Below are positions 26,211 through 35,926 of a stretch of 64,000 nucleotides of DNA, piece after piece. The translations under genes and the position numbers were made by a program. A model generated the notes under the pieces. That model ran no database searches. It was not told where the DNA came from and saw only the letters and a list, made by a program, of their open reading frames with translations. Source of the DNA: Leptolyngbya sp. Cla-17 (GTDB lineage Bacteria > Cyanobacteriota > Cyanobacteriia > Leptolyngbyales > Leptolyngbyaceae); assembly GCF_016807185.1 (NCBI RefSeq), contig NZ_JAEVYN010000002.1, positions 62,001 through 126,000 of the forward strand, read 5' to 3'. The first letter of the stretch is position 1. Every line of letters starts with the position of its first letter.

Positions 26211-28232
26211 TTGACTGCCACTTCACCCGAGCTAAAACGACCTGTGACATATTCTCCTTTGCTTCAAACGTCTGAAAACTTGGTTGAGCCGTCGTTTTTT
26301 ACTGAGGAGCCATTGCCAGCGGGTATGCTGCTCAAACCTGCTGAACCACCGCTGCCGGATACTGAAGCTCTTCGATACGACGCAGACGCGATCGCGGCGG
26401 TTTACTCTCAGCGTCCGTTGCAGGTCTTGAACCGGATTGCTCAGATTTTTCTACCGTTTCTTAGCTATGGGTTTATTTGGTGGTGGAATCGTAAAGCTCC
26501 TTCTGAGGCTCAGCAGCGCAAACAGGCAATTTGGTTGAGGGAAATTCTCACTCGTCTGGGTCCTGCTTTCATTAAAGTTGGACAGGCGCTTTCAACCCGT
26601 CCTGATTTGGTGCCGCCTACTTATCTAGATGAATTGACCCGCCTGCAAGACCAACTTCCACCATTTGATAATGCTCTTGCTTACCAATTCATCAAAGAAG
26701 AACTGGGCTTTCAACCCCATGAAATTTATGCTGAATTAACCGAAAGTCCGATCGCTGCCGCTTCTTTGGGTCAAGTTTACAAAGGCAAATTGAAAACAGG
26801 GGAAGATGTTGCAGTTAAAGTGCAGCGTCCTGGATTGTCTCAAAGCATTGCGCTAGATATGTATATCCTGCGTCGGCTTGCCGCCTTTTTGATGAAAAAC
26901 GTCAAGCAGATTCGGAGTGACTTGGTTGCCATCATTGATGAATTTGCTGCCCGTATTTTTGAAGAATTAGATTATAGCCAGGAAGGACGTAACGCCGAGC
27001 GATTTGCAGACCTTTATGGCAAAATCCCCGAAATCTACGTTCCTCGGATTTATTGGCAGTACACTGGACGGCGTGTTTTGACGATGGAATGGATCACTGG
27101 CACTAAGCTGACGCAGCTAGATGCCATCCGCGAACAGGGGATTGACGCAAGCTACCTCATCTCTGTCGGAGTTCAGTGTTCTCTACGGCAGCTTTTGGAA
27201 AATGGCTTTTTCCATGCCGATCCTCACCCTGGTAATTTGCTGGCAACTCCAGACGGTAAGCTGGCTTATCTCGACTTTGGCATGATGAGTGAGGTCACTC
27301 CGGCTCAACGCTACGGGTTGATCGAGGCAGTGGTTCATTTGGTTAATCGCGATTTTGAAGGGTTAGCCAATGATTATGTCAATCTCGGTTTCTTAGACGC
27401 TGACACTGATCTAACACCGATTATTCCAGCGTTGGCGTTTGTGTTTAATGATGCTTTAGGTGCCACTGTCGCAGAGATCAACATCAAAACTATTACGGAT
27501 AAATTGTCGGGCTTGATGTATGACTATCCGTTTCAGGTGCCGGCGTTTTTTGCTTTGATCATTCGATCGCTGGTCACACTGGAAGGCATTGCAATTAACG
27601 TTGATCCAGAGTTTAAGGTTTTGAGCAAAGCCTATCCCTATGTTGCCAAGCGGCTGCTGACTGATCCTGCGCCAGAACTGCGGGCTTCCCTCCGAGATTT
27701 ACTGTTCAAGGATGAGAGTTTCCGGTGGAATCGTCTGGAAAATCTGTTGAGAAACGCCCGTGATAGCAGTGATTATGATTTAGGAAAAGTGCTTGATCAA
27801 AGCGTTGAGTACCTTTTCTCTTCGCGGGGCGAGCTAATTCGCTCTCAGTTGGTGGATGTAATTGTCCGGGGATTGGATACGCTGGGCAACAGCGCCTTTC
27901 GCAGCTTTACTTATACGGTGCGTGAACGGCTGGGTTTTGCTGTCACGCCTCCTGTGGTGTCCTCCACCGACCAGAAAACCTTTGAACACATTCAGCGGAT
28001 TTGGGGCATCTTGCAAGAAACGTCTGGATTTGACCCACTGATGCTTTTGCCTGTGATTCCTCGGCTTTTGGTGAAATCTGAGACTCGCCAGATGGGGCAG
28101 AAGATTGCAGAAGGATTGACTCAACGGGCGCTCACTCGTCTGATCCGGGAATTTTTGCTGACGGATGAACCTGAGTCGAAAAATGGTACGCGATCTCCGA
28201 AACCACCTCAGCTAGCTCCGGCGAATAGATAG
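26211..28232 (+). CDS. AarF/ABC1/UbiB-family atypical kinase
   Basis: 673 aa. Features of the family: KVGQALSTRPDLVP (KxGQ motif, about 123), AAASLGQVYKG (Ala-rich nucleotide loop), VAVKVQRPG (ATP lysine), HADPHPGNLL (catalytic loop) and LDFGMM (metal loop). Cyanobacterial and plastid members act in prenylquinone metabolism and photooxidative stress; substrates are unsettled. The C-terminal 200 residues are typical of the long cyanobacterial form. The start is doubtful: the frame opens at TTG 26211 with a stop just upstream and no ribosome-binding site, and the next Met is residue 39. Confidence 0.9.
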   Translation: MTATSPELKRPVTYSPLLQTSENLVEPSFFTEEPLPAGMLLKPAEPPLPDTEALRYDADAIAAVYSQRPLQVLNRIAQIFLPFLSYGFIWWWNRKAPSEAQQRKQAIWLREILTRLGPAFIKVGQALSTRPDLVPPTYLDELTRLQDQLPPFDNALAYQFIKEELGFQPHEIYAELTESPIAAASLGQVYKGKLKTGEDVAVKVQRPGLSQSIALDMYILRRLAAFLMKNVKQIRSDLVAIIDEFAARIFEELDYSQEGRNAERFADLYGKIPEIYVPRIYWQYTGRRVLTMEWITGTKLTQLDAIREQGIDASYLISVGVQCSLRQLLENGFFHADPHPGNLLATPDGKLAYLDFGMMSEVTPAQRYGLIEAVVHLVNRDFEGLANDYVNLGFLDADTDLTPIIPALAFVFNDALGATVAEINIKTITDKLSGLMYDYPFQVPAFFALIIRSLVTLEGIAINVDPEFKVLSKAYPYVAKRLLTDPAPELRASLRDLLFKDESFRWNRLENLLRNARDSSDYDLGKVLDQSVEYLFSSRGELIRSQLVDVIVRGLDTLGNSAFRSFTYTVRERLGFAVTPPVVSSTDQKTFEHIQRIWGILQETSGFDPLMLLPVIPRLLVKSETRQMGQKIAEGLTQRALTRLIREFLLTDEPESKNGTRSPKPPQLAPANR

Positions 28233-28243
28233 GAAAAAAACCT

Positions 28244-29971
28244 CTAGTCCTGGAATTGCTGGGCGTAAAATCGGGCATACCGTCCCTCTTTACTCAACAA
28301 TTCTGCATGGGTGCCAGATTCTACGACATACCCCTGTTCCAATACCAAAATGCGATCAGCGCGGCGGACGGTAGCCAAGCGATGAGCAATGATAAACACA
28401 GTGCGGTTATTCATTAATCGTTCTAAGGCTTCTTGCACCAGCGCTTCGGATTCTGAGTCGAGGGCAGATGTGGCTTCATCGAGAATCAAAATGCGTGGGT
28501 TAAGCAGTACGGCCCGGGCGATCGCCAATCGCTGGCGTTGTCCACCCGACAAATTAACCCCTCGTTCACCGACCCAGGTTTGGTATCCTTCCGGAAATTC
28601 CACAATAAATTGATCAGCATTGGCGATCTTGGCAGCCGTTTCAATGGCATCTAGATCTAAGTCATTTTGCCCAAAGGCGATGTTTTGAGCAATCGTGCCA
28701 GAGAATAAAATGGTTTCCTGAGGAACGATACCAATCTGTCGGCGCAGGCTTCGTAGGCTGACATCGCAAATATTGACCCCATCTACTAAGATTTGCCCAT
28801 CCTGCGGATCGTAGAAGCGCATCAGCAGGTTTGCCATGGTGGTTTTGCCAGCACCCGAATGACCGACTAAGGCGATCGCTTCTCCTGGCAACGCTAACAA
28901 ACTTAGCTGCTTCAGAACAGGCTGCTCAGGCTTGTAAGCAAACTTGACATCGCGATACTCTACCTTGCCTGTAACGGGTGGTAACGGCTCGGCTCCAGGC
29001 TTTTCTACCACCGTAGGCTGCATCGATAGCAGTTCAAACACGCGGTCGAGAGAGGCTTCCCCTTGTTTAAACTCGTTGTAGTTGCCCGTCACCAACGCGA
29101 TCGGATCGATCAGCATAATCACGGCTGCCAGGTAGCTGACAAAAGCGCTGCCGGTAATATTTTGAGTCGAAACCTGCCAGCCCCCAAACAGGAGCAAAAA
29201 CAGTAGGGCAAAAGCTTCTAAGGAACCCACTACGGGGGCCTGAATCGCTTTTAGCTTCTCAGTTTTGTAGCGAGCAAGGCGATTCTGTTCCGCTTCCCGA
29301 CTAAACCGCCCCAACATGTAATCTTCAGCGGCAAAGGCTTGCACCAAACGCATTCCGCTAAATACTTCTACTAACAGTGCAGAGAGGTTAGAAACGTTAC
29401 TTTGACTCCGATAGGACAGCTTGCGGATTCGCTCTCCAAACCAGGTAATCAAAATTGCCATCACTGGCGCAATGATTAAGATTGTGAGGGTCAGTTGCCA
29501 GTTGAGATAGATCATGTATCCCAACACCACAATTAGCTGTAATAGGCTAGGCAAAAATTGATGAAAGGCTTTATTGACGACTTCGCCAATTCGGTCAATG
29601 TCTTCTGTCATCCGATAGGCAAGATCGCCACTTTGAGCAGTTTCAAAGTAGCTGAGGCTCAATCGTTGAAGATGGGAATAAACCTGAGTGCGCAACTGAA
29701 AGGCGATCGCCAAAGCAGCTTTTGCCATTAAAGTATCTTGCCCATATTGAGCAATTTTTTGCACCAAAAACGCTAAAGCAGCAATTCCAGAAATCTTTGC
29801 AATTGCTGCAACGTGTCCCAGCGCAATCGGTTTTGCCATCTCACCCGCTAACCACGCTAGAACCGGCCACATTGCCGTGAACACCAACGTGCATAGCAGA
29901 GCTTGGATGATGAGTGTTTTCTGGGGACGGATGTAAGTGAGAAGTTGCCAGTAGCGATCGCGAGCGTTCAA
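28244..29971 (-). CDS. ABC exporter (fused membrane and ATPase domains)
   Basis: 575 aa half-transporter. Six-span membrane domain from residue 20 to 300; ATPase with GHSGAGKTTMANLLM (Walker A), LSGGQRQRLAIARA (signature) and RILILDEATSALDSESE (Walker B, D-loop), and IIAHRLATV (switch His). MsbA/multidrug-like; substrate unknown. The start TTG overlaps the TGA of a small upstream gene (TTGA), indicating translational coupling. Confidence 0.93.
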   Translation of the reverse strand: MNARDRYWQLLTYIRPQKTLIIQALLCTLVFTAMWPVLAWLAGEMAKPIALGHVAAIAKISGIAALAFLVQKIAQYGQDTLMAKAALAIAFQLRTQVYSHLQRLSLSYFETAQSGDLAYRMTEDIDRIGEVVNKAFHQFLPSLLQLIVVLGYMIYLNWQLTLTILIIAPVMAILITWFGERIRKLSYRSQSNVSNLSALLVEVFSGMRLVQAFAAEDYMLGRFSREAEQNRLARYKTEKLKAIQAPVVGSLEAFALLFLLLFGGWQVSTQNITGSAFVSYLAAVIMLIDPIALVTGNYNEFKQGEASLDRVFELLSMQPTVVEKPGAEPLPPVTGKVEYRDVKFAYKPEQPVLKQLSLLALPGEAIALVGHSGAGKTTMANLLMRFYDPQDGQILVDGVNICDVSLRSLRRQIGIVPQETILFSGTIAQNIAFGQNDLDLDAIETAAKIANADQFIVEFPEGYQTWVGERGVNLSGGQRQRLAIARAVLLNPRILILDEATSALDSESEALVQEALERLMNNRTVFIIAHRLATVRRADRILVLEQGYVVESGTHAELLSKEGRYARFYAQQFQD

Positions 29972-30159
29972 CGTTTGCTAAATTTACTTTCTTGATAAAA
30001 ATGGACAATGGAGAGAGCAGTCAAGCCGATGATAATTACCAAAATATCAATCGGTAATAAATACTGAGCCATCTTGGGAGATGAGTTATTCCCAAAAAGT
30101 ATCTTCAGTGATTTAACGACCAGTGACGACCAAAATTGTTTCCAGTCGCTAACCAACAT
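29968..30159 (-). CDS. Small single-span membrane protein upstream of the ABC exporter
   Basis: 63 aa from the ATG at 30159 (GGGAG lies just upstream; the frame can also begin at TTG 30171). It has a hydrophilic N-terminus, then one membrane span (LLPIDILVIIIGLTALSIVHFY) and a basic end (ESKFSKR). Its stop overlaps the exporter's start by one codon position (TTGA), which argues that it is translated. It could be a regulatory or assembly subunit of the exporter; no family recognised. Confidence 0.5.
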   Translation of the reverse strand: MLVSDWKQFWSSLVVKSLKILFGNNSSPKMAQYLLPIDILVIIIGLTALSIVHFYQESKFSKR

Positions 30160-30252
30160 TATCTCCCACAACGGTATAGATAGAAGTGGTCGCAGTTAGG
30201 AAACAGCTTAGACCAGGTGCTTTTACAGGTATGAGGCACGTCGCTTTGAAAC

Positions 30253-30879
30253 TTAATTTTTCCTAGATGATTGAGACTTTTTTCGTTTCCAAATCCAAAA
30301 TACGAATAGCCCAAGTAAGCTAAACACAACGATTTTGGATACAGGAGCTAGCCATTGATCGACGTTTTCATAGTTGTTACCTAGCTGAAAACCTAAAAAG
30401 GTCAGCAGGGTGACCCAAAGAGTCGTGCCAAGTGTGGAATAAATCGTAAATGGAATCAACGGCATCTCATTCAAACCCGCAGGGAGAGAAATCAACGTCC
30501 GCACTCCGGGCACCAATCGGCACAGAAAGACTGCCATGTTTCCATGATGGTTGAACCATTCATTGGCTTTATCAATATCTTTTCCTGAAAGCGTCAGCCA
30601 TTTGCCATATCGATCAGCAAGTAGTTTGATCCGCTCTTCGCTAATCAATTTTCCGGCGTAATACCAGGGATAGGCACCCAGAACCGTCCCAATCACTCCA
30701 GCAGCCACGGCTGGAATAAATTCCATTCTGCCTTGTGACACTGTAAAACCCGCGAACGGCATGATCAGTTCTGATGGAATGGGTGGAAACAGGTTTTCTA
30801 GAAACATGAGTAGCCCAATACCCAAATATCCCATTGAGCTCATGGTGTTGGTTACCCACTGTGCGATCGCGTCAGACAT
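30253..30879 (-). CDS. DedA-family membrane protein (VTT domain)
   Basis: 208 aa. GIGLLMFLENLFPPIPSEL, GAYPWYYAGKL, then the functional FLCRLVPGVRTLISLPAG, and TLGTTLWVTLLTFLGFQLG are DedA hallmarks; about four to five hydrophobic segments. DedA proteins are lipid-carrier or phospholipid scramblases/flippases in the plasma membrane. The C-terminus is strongly basic (KRKKSQSSRKN). AAGGAAA precedes the ATG. Confidence 0.93.
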   Translation of the reverse strand: MSDAIAQWVTNTMSSMGYLGIGLLMFLENLFPPIPSELIMPFAGFTVSQGRMEFIPAVAAGVIGTVLGAYPWYYAGKLISEERIKLLADRYGKWLTLSGKDIDKANEWFNHHGNMAVFLCRLVPGVRTLISLPAGLNEMPLIPFTIYSTLGTTLWVTLLTFLGFQLGNNYENVDQWLAPVSKIVVFSLLGLFVFWIWKRKKSQSSRKN

Positions 30880-31265
30880 AGCTCGATTTCCTTCAGGTTG
30901 TTAGGGATGTGAACCTACAAAAGACGATTCTAAGATGAATCCTAATAGAAAGGATGCTCTAGCTCAGGCGATTCACACTGCCCGTAGAAAGAACCCATCA
31001 GTTCTGTAACAAGATGTTGGCTACAACCCTATCAATTTTTGTGCCATTCGCCATCAGAAAGCGATCGACTTCACGGCAAATTTAGGTAGGCTGACTCAGC
31101 CAGGGCAAAAAAGCAAGGATACACAGTGAGGGAAGAAAGTTTGAGTTCTCAGTGCTAAATTTTGAAGGAGAACCGCTTCACTTCAAAATGCGTCCCCTTT
31201 AATACTCATCCATTTCACAACTAAGACTCACAACTTTTCTTATTGCCCTCCATTCCCTCATCCTC
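30880..31265. other. Divergent region dedA / ATPase pair
   Basis: Holds the promoters of dedA and of the two-gene ATPase locus. No repeat, RNA or small gene recognised. Confidence 0.35.
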
Positions 31266-32594
31266 ATGCCTTTAGACGTTGCCCAGTTTTTCAAAGCGTG
31301 TAACCCTAGCCGCACCTTGTTCTACGCTAACCCTGTCGATCGCAAATATTATATTGATTTCTCAGCCGTGCGGGGCACCAACCTGATTCAAGAACTTCGC
31401 CGGACCATTGACTTATTACCGCAGGAAAGTACCTGTCAACTATTTACAGGGCACGTGGGCTGCGGCAAATCGACCGAGTTGCTCAGGCTGAAAGCAGAGT
31501 TGGAAGGACGAGGGTTTTTTGTGGTCTATTTCGAGTCTAGTGAAGACTTAGATATGTCGGATGTAGATGTGACAGATATTTTGCTGGCGATCGCCCATCA
31601 GGTGAGCGAGAAGCTAGAAGCTAATCAAATTCGCATCAAGCCCAACTATTTTATTAACCTGTTTGCGGAAGTGGGTGAAATTTTGCAAACCCCAATCGAT
31701 ATTACAGGGATGGAATTTTCTGTTGGCATCAGCAAAGTGACGGCTAAGACCAAAGATAGCCCCAAGCTACGCAGCCAACTGCGGCAATACATGGAGCCGC
31801 GTACCAACGGCATTCTCAAATCTGTGAATGAAGAATTGTTTGGCAGAGCAATTGCAGAGTTAAAGCAACGTGGCAAAAAGGGGCTGGTGGTGATTATTGA
31901 TAACCTCGATCGCGTTGATGCTCGCCAACTGCAAACCGGACGCACCCAGCCAGAATATTTATTTATCGATCGCGGCGACCAACTCTCACGGCTCAACTGC
32001 CATGTGGTGTATACCATTCCCCTAGGGTTAGTGTTTTCCAATGAAAACGAAACCCTAAAGCAACGGATGGGTGGTGGCGTTTCGCCCAAAGTGCTGCCGA
32101 TGGTGCCGGTGAAAAATCGCAATGGCGGTCAAGACGAGAATGGCGTTAACTTGCTGAGACATATGATTTTAGCGCGGGCATTTCCGGATATCACCGTCGA
32201 TCAGCGGCTTGATTATTTGCCTCAGATCTTTGACAGTGTAGAACTGATAGACCGTCTCTGCTTAGTCAGCGGTGGGCATGTGCGAAATCTGCTTGGCTTA
32301 GTCTGGAACTGCATTCAGCAGAGCGATCCGCCCTTTTCACGGAACACGATCGAGCAAGTTATCCGAGAGCGACGAGATGGCCTGGCACGGGCGATCGATG
32401 ATGAAGAATGGAACCTGATTTTTCAGGTTGTTAAAAATCAAAGCGTTAAAGGAGAAATAGAATACCAAACCTTGCTCCGCAGCATGTTTGTCTTTGAATA
32501 TTACGATGCTCAGGGCGGTTGGTTTGGGATCAATCCCATTCTGACAGAGACGAAGCGGTATCAAGATTGGCTAGCTGCAAAGTCAGGCTCATAA
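31266..32594 (+). CDS. AAA/STAND-like P-loop ATPase
   Basis: 442 aa. Walker A GHVGCGKST at residues 62-70, Walker B VVIIDNLDR at 208-216, a sensor-like CHVVYTIPLGL at 245-255, and a helical region with LCLVSGGHVRNLLGLVWNC (about 340-358) typical of the AAA lid. The C-terminus (about 375-442) looks like a winged helix (IFQVVKNQSV, then LLRSMFVFEYY). Nothing catalytic beyond the ATPase can be seen. It is followed after 19 nt by a second, larger P-loop gene, so the two proteins probably work together. I do not recognise a named family. Confidence 0.8.
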   Translation: MPLDVAQFFKACNPSRTLFYANPVDRKYYIDFSAVRGTNLIQELRRTIDLLPQESTCQLFTGHVGCGKSTELLRLKAELEGRGFFVVYFESSEDLDMSDVDVTDILLAIAHQVSEKLEANQIRIKPNYFINLFAEVGEILQTPIDITGMEFSVGISKVTAKTKDSPKLRSQLRQYMEPRTNGILKSVNEELFGRAIAELKQRGKKGLVVIIDNLDRVDARQLQTGRTQPEYLFIDRGDQLSRLNCHVVYTIPLGLVFSNENETLKQRMGGGVSPKVLPMVPVKNRNGGQDENGVNLLRHMILARAFPDITVDQRLDYLPQIFDSVELIDRLCLVSGGHVRNLLGLVWNCIQQSDPPFSRNTIEQVIRERRDGLARAIDDEEWNLIFQVVKNQSVKGEIEYQTLLRSMFVFEYYDAQGGWFGINPILTETKRYQDWLAAKSGS

Positions 32595-32613
32595 CAAAAC
32601 GGTAGGCATGTAG

Positions 32614-35508
32614 ATGAAACCTGAGCCGATGCAAAATGTTGAGACAAGAAATGAGCAAGCGTTGAAAACGCTGAACCGGGCAATTTCCTTCTCGGAAAAC
32701 CAATTTGCCCTGATCGTAGTGCGTTGTAATTATAGGCAATTGCGCGATCGCGTTGCTTACCAGTTACAGCAACAATCTGATCTCTCCATTTCTACTCTTC
32801 ACCTGCCAGAAACCGCAAAAACTTTGTATACAACGATCCATGCAGCGATCGCTCAGGGTGGGCCAGGAGATGGACGAAAATCGCTTCAATGTCTGATGTT
32901 GTTTGGGTTGGAATCTCTGATTGAGCTTGACGAAGTGTTAACGGCAACGAATTTAGTCCGCAATGAACTCCGCAAGCAGTTTTCGTTTCCGATTGTGTTG
33001 TGGGTGAATAATGAAGTGCTGCGTAAATTGAAGTCTCTCGCCTTGGATCTATACAGTTGGGCAGGAATGGCAGAAATTTGCTTTGAAATGCCAGCTTTTG
33101 AACTCGAGCGATCGCTGAAAATTCATGCAGACAGGCTATTTAGCTCCATTTTGGATCTGGGTGATGAGTCTTTCTTAGCCAATTGGAAGCTCACATCTCC
33201 TAACAACTTGCTGCGTCAAAGTGAGTTAAAGTGCGCGATCGCTGATCTTCATACCAGCAACTTTTCCATCCAGCCCGACCTGCAAGCCAGCTTAGATTTT
33301 CTGTTAGGACAAGATGCCCACGCTCGCAGCGAAATGCAAGCTGCCTATACCCTCTATGAACGCAGCCTCAACTTTTGGCTCTCCCGCATTCCGGCTCATC
33401 CCTCTTCTTCCTCTCCCCAGTTCCTTCCCATTCCCTATCCTGAACGAGCCGCCTGTCTTCTCTTCTACTTGGGGTGGTGGTGGCGCTACTATGCCGTGCT
33501 ACAGCGTTCGGTTTATTACGATGCCTGTGAGCAAGCCCATGACTACTTTCGCCGTAGCTTGCTTCTGTTTGCTGAAGAAAACCGCCAAGATTTAGTTGCC
33601 CGATTTATTATGGCTCAAGCAGAAACGCTGCAAAAGCTCAGACGATGGGATGCACTGGAAGAAGTTGCAAAACAAGGGCTAATTCTGCACAAGCTTTATA
33701 AAGATCCTGTCCGGTTAGCGCGAGACTACGGCTTTTTGGCAGAGGCATCGCTGGAACGGGCTGATTGGAAATTGGCGAGAGAACAGGTTAGTACGGCGTT
33801 AGAGATATTGGAAACAGTAGAAGCTGAGCTTCACACGGATGGACATCCTCCCGAACCTCATTTGGAACAAAGCCTGACTTTGGCGCATCGTTATCACTCA
33901 GGATGGTATTTATTTTTGCTTGCCAGATCTGAAAAAGCTTTAGGTAATTTAGAAGCTGCCATCTATTACCTGGAAACGGCTCGCGATCGCAGTCATCCCG
34001 AAAGTAATCCACCGCTTTACATCCAGATTCTGCGCCACCTACGCCACTACTATTTTGCTAAAGGAGAGTATCTGTTAGCGTTTCGCACTCGCCAAGCCCG
34101 ACGGCTGTTAGAACATCAGTATGGCTATCGCGCCTTTGTGGGAGCGTTGCGCTTGCAGCCTCAGCAGTATCAAGCGATCTCCCCTTTTCCGCTGCCGCCT
34201 CAAATTGATCAGAAGTTACTGTTAGCTCAGGAAATTTCTGCGTCGGGTCGCCAACAGGATGTGAAACAGATTACTGATCGCCTCAACTATGCCAAAAACA
34301 AGCTGATCGTGATTCATGGAAATTCAGGAGTAGGCAAAAGTTCCATTGTTCAGGCTGGGTTAATCCCCATGTTGATGGACTACGCGATCGAAGGACGGGT
34401 CACGATCCCCATCCTTTTAGAAATTTATACGGATTGGCAGGTCGCTCTAGAAAAAATTCTGATTACGGTGCAGCAGGAGGCAGTTAGCAGTGAAGTAACC
34501 TCCGATCTCCCTACCCTTACGATTCTGTCTCGCCTCTCTTCCCTGACTACGACCCATCTCCGCTTGCCCGTTTTGATCTTCGACCAGTTTGAAGAATTCT
34601 TTTTTGCCTACGAAACAGTCCAATCGCGTTTGCCCTTCTATCGATTTCTACGCGACTGTCTAAATATGCCGTTTGTTAAAGTTGTGCTGTCCTTGCGAGA
34701 GGATTATCTCCATTACCTGCTGGAATTTCAACGCTTGACCAATCTGGAAATCATCGACAACGATATTCTTTCCAAAGAGATTCTGTATCCCTTGGGGGAC
34801 TTCACTCCAGAGGATGCCAAAATGGTGATCAAAAATTTGACGCGCAATGCCCAGTTTTATCTGCCAGATGACCTGATTGATGCGTTGGTCAAAGATTTGG
34901 CAGGCGACGTGGGTGAAGTACGACCGATTGAACTTCAGGTGGTCGGTGCCCAATTGCAAACAGAAGATATTGACACGCTAGAGAAATATCGGCAGAAGGG
35001 TCCTAAAGAAAAATTGGTGCAGCGATCGCTCGAAGATGTTGTCAAAGATTGTGGCTCCGAAAACGAAGAACTCGCCCGGATTATCTTGTTTTTGTTGACT
35101 AATGAAAAAGAGACTCGCCTGCTCAAAAACCGCGACGACTTAGAAGCCGATTTGGTTGACTTGGGTTTGATCACTCATCTTGCTGATCTCGACTTGGTGC
35201 TAGAAGTGCTGGTCGGTTCGGGTCTAATTTTTCTGATTCCTGACTCTCCCGTCAATCGCTACCAAATTGTTCACGATTACCTTGTCACCTTCATTCGCAA
35301 TCAGCAAATTGAGAGTGTGATTTCTTTGAAAACAGAGTTGGAAAATGAACGAAATGAACGGAAAAATTTAGAGAAAAGCATTGTCTCGTTGAAACAACGG
35401 CGTGATCAAATTAGCCTAGATATTCAAAGCTTGACTCAAGAACTTGCTCTCACATTAAACCTGTTTGCAAAGGCTAACAATCAAGAGTCTAGTAATCCGC
35501 CAGAATAG
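32614..35508 (+). CDS. TPR-STAND (nSTAND1-like) ATPase, 964 aa
   Basis: Order of parts: residues about 25-160 resemble a degenerate P-loop domain (FALIVVRCNY where a Walker A would be, then LQCLMLFGLESLIELDEV like a Walker B); about 225-505 are helical TPR-like repeats (AEASLERADWKLAREQVSTAL, kept short here); about 530-900 are an nSTAND1-type NTPase with GNSGVGKSS (569-577), LIFDQFEEFF (654-663) and VLSLREDYLHYL (691-702); about 900-950 is a coiled coil. No WD40, TIR, caspase or nuclease effector is attached. STAND proteins usually sense a signal and oligomerise. Likely co-transcribed with the preceding ATPase. Confidence 0.8.
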   Translation: MKPEPMQNVETRNEQALKTLNRAISFSENQFALIVVRCNYRQLRDRVAYQLQQQSDLSISTLHLPETAKTLYTTIHAAIAQGGPGDGRKSLQCLMLFGLESLIELDEVLTATNLVRNELRKQFSFPIVLWVNNEVLRKLKSLALDLYSWAGMAEICFEMPAFELERSLKIHADRLFSSILDLGDESFLANWKLTSPNNLLRQSELKCAIADLHTSNFSIQPDLQASLDFLLGQDAHARSEMQAAYTLYERSLNFWLSRIPAHPSSSSPQFLPIPYPERAACLLFYLGWWWRYYAVLQRSVYYDACEQAHDYFRRSLLLFAEENRQDLVARFIMAQAETLQKLRRWDALEEVAKQGLILHKLYKDPVRLARDYGFLAEASLERADWKLAREQVSTALEILETVEAELHTDGHPPEPHLEQSLTLAHRYHSGWYLFLLARSEKALGNLEAAIYYLETARDRSHPESNPPLYIQILRHLRHYYFAKGEYLLAFRTRQARRLLEHQYGYRAFVGALRLQPQQYQAISPFPLPPQIDQKLLLAQEISASGRQQDVKQITDRLNYAKNKLIVIHGNSGVGKSSIVQAGLIPMLMDYAIEGRVTIPILLEIYTDWQVALEKILITVQQEAVSSEVTSDLPTLTILSRLSSLTTTHLRLPVLIFDQFEEFFFAYETVQSRLPFYRFLRDCLNMPFVKVVLSLREDYLHYLLEFQRLTNLEIIDNDILSKEILYPLGDFTPEDAKMVIKNLTRNAQFYLPDDLIDALVKDLAGDVGEVRPIELQVVGAQLQTEDIDTLEKYRQKGPKEKLVQRSLEDVVKDCGSENEELARIILFLLTNEKETRLLKNRDDLEADLVDLGLITHLADLDLVLEVLVGSGLIFLIPDSPVNRYQIVHDYLVTFIRNQQIESVISLKTELENERNERKNLEKSIVSLKQRRDQISLDIQSLTQELALTLNLFAKANNQESSNPPE

Positions 35509-35926
35509 CGTAAAAATTGTTGGTGCCCGTTTTTAAGACATAATTTCGCAGTTTCTGCGTAGAACACGCCCTAACAACGTTTGGCTGAGCTTTTGGCTCA
35601 AGCTCGCAGGTCGAAAGCTCACATCGAAGCCTGAAACATAACACCTGTTTGTGTGAATCTAGTTTGGAAATATTTTGTCAAAATAGGCAAGAAGTTGCTC
35701 CTCCCTGAGTTGCTTGATTGGTATTTGGGAATGCTGACAAGGAAACCCTTGATCAGAAATAATAGTAATCAAGATAGAAATGGATACAGATTTTAGGCGG
35801 AGCTGCTTAACTGATATTCTGCAAACACAGTTAAAGTAAGCTAGCTGGATCAACACAACGCTAGCGATCGCAGCCTTATAGATTATTCATTGCAATGTTC
35901 TAATATTCAACCCCTTCGACTGAACT
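35509..35926. other. Gap between STAND gene and cyclase
   Basis: Short hairpins occur after the STAND stop (CGCAGTTTCTGCG near 35547, and GAGCTTTTGGCTC near 35588), possibly termination signals. A 65-codon minus-strand frame (35659-35856) has no supporting features. Confidence 0.35.

Noticed and set aside
25876..26250. 124-codon minus-strand frame upstream of the ABC1 kinase gene
   Set aside because: No motif or ribosome-binding site; it overlaps the start of the kinase gene and includes an intergenic hairpin.
35659..35856. 65-codon minus-strand frame before the cyclase gene
   Set aside because: The C-terminal end looks slightly protein-like, but there is no start signal or neighbour and the rest is not convincing.
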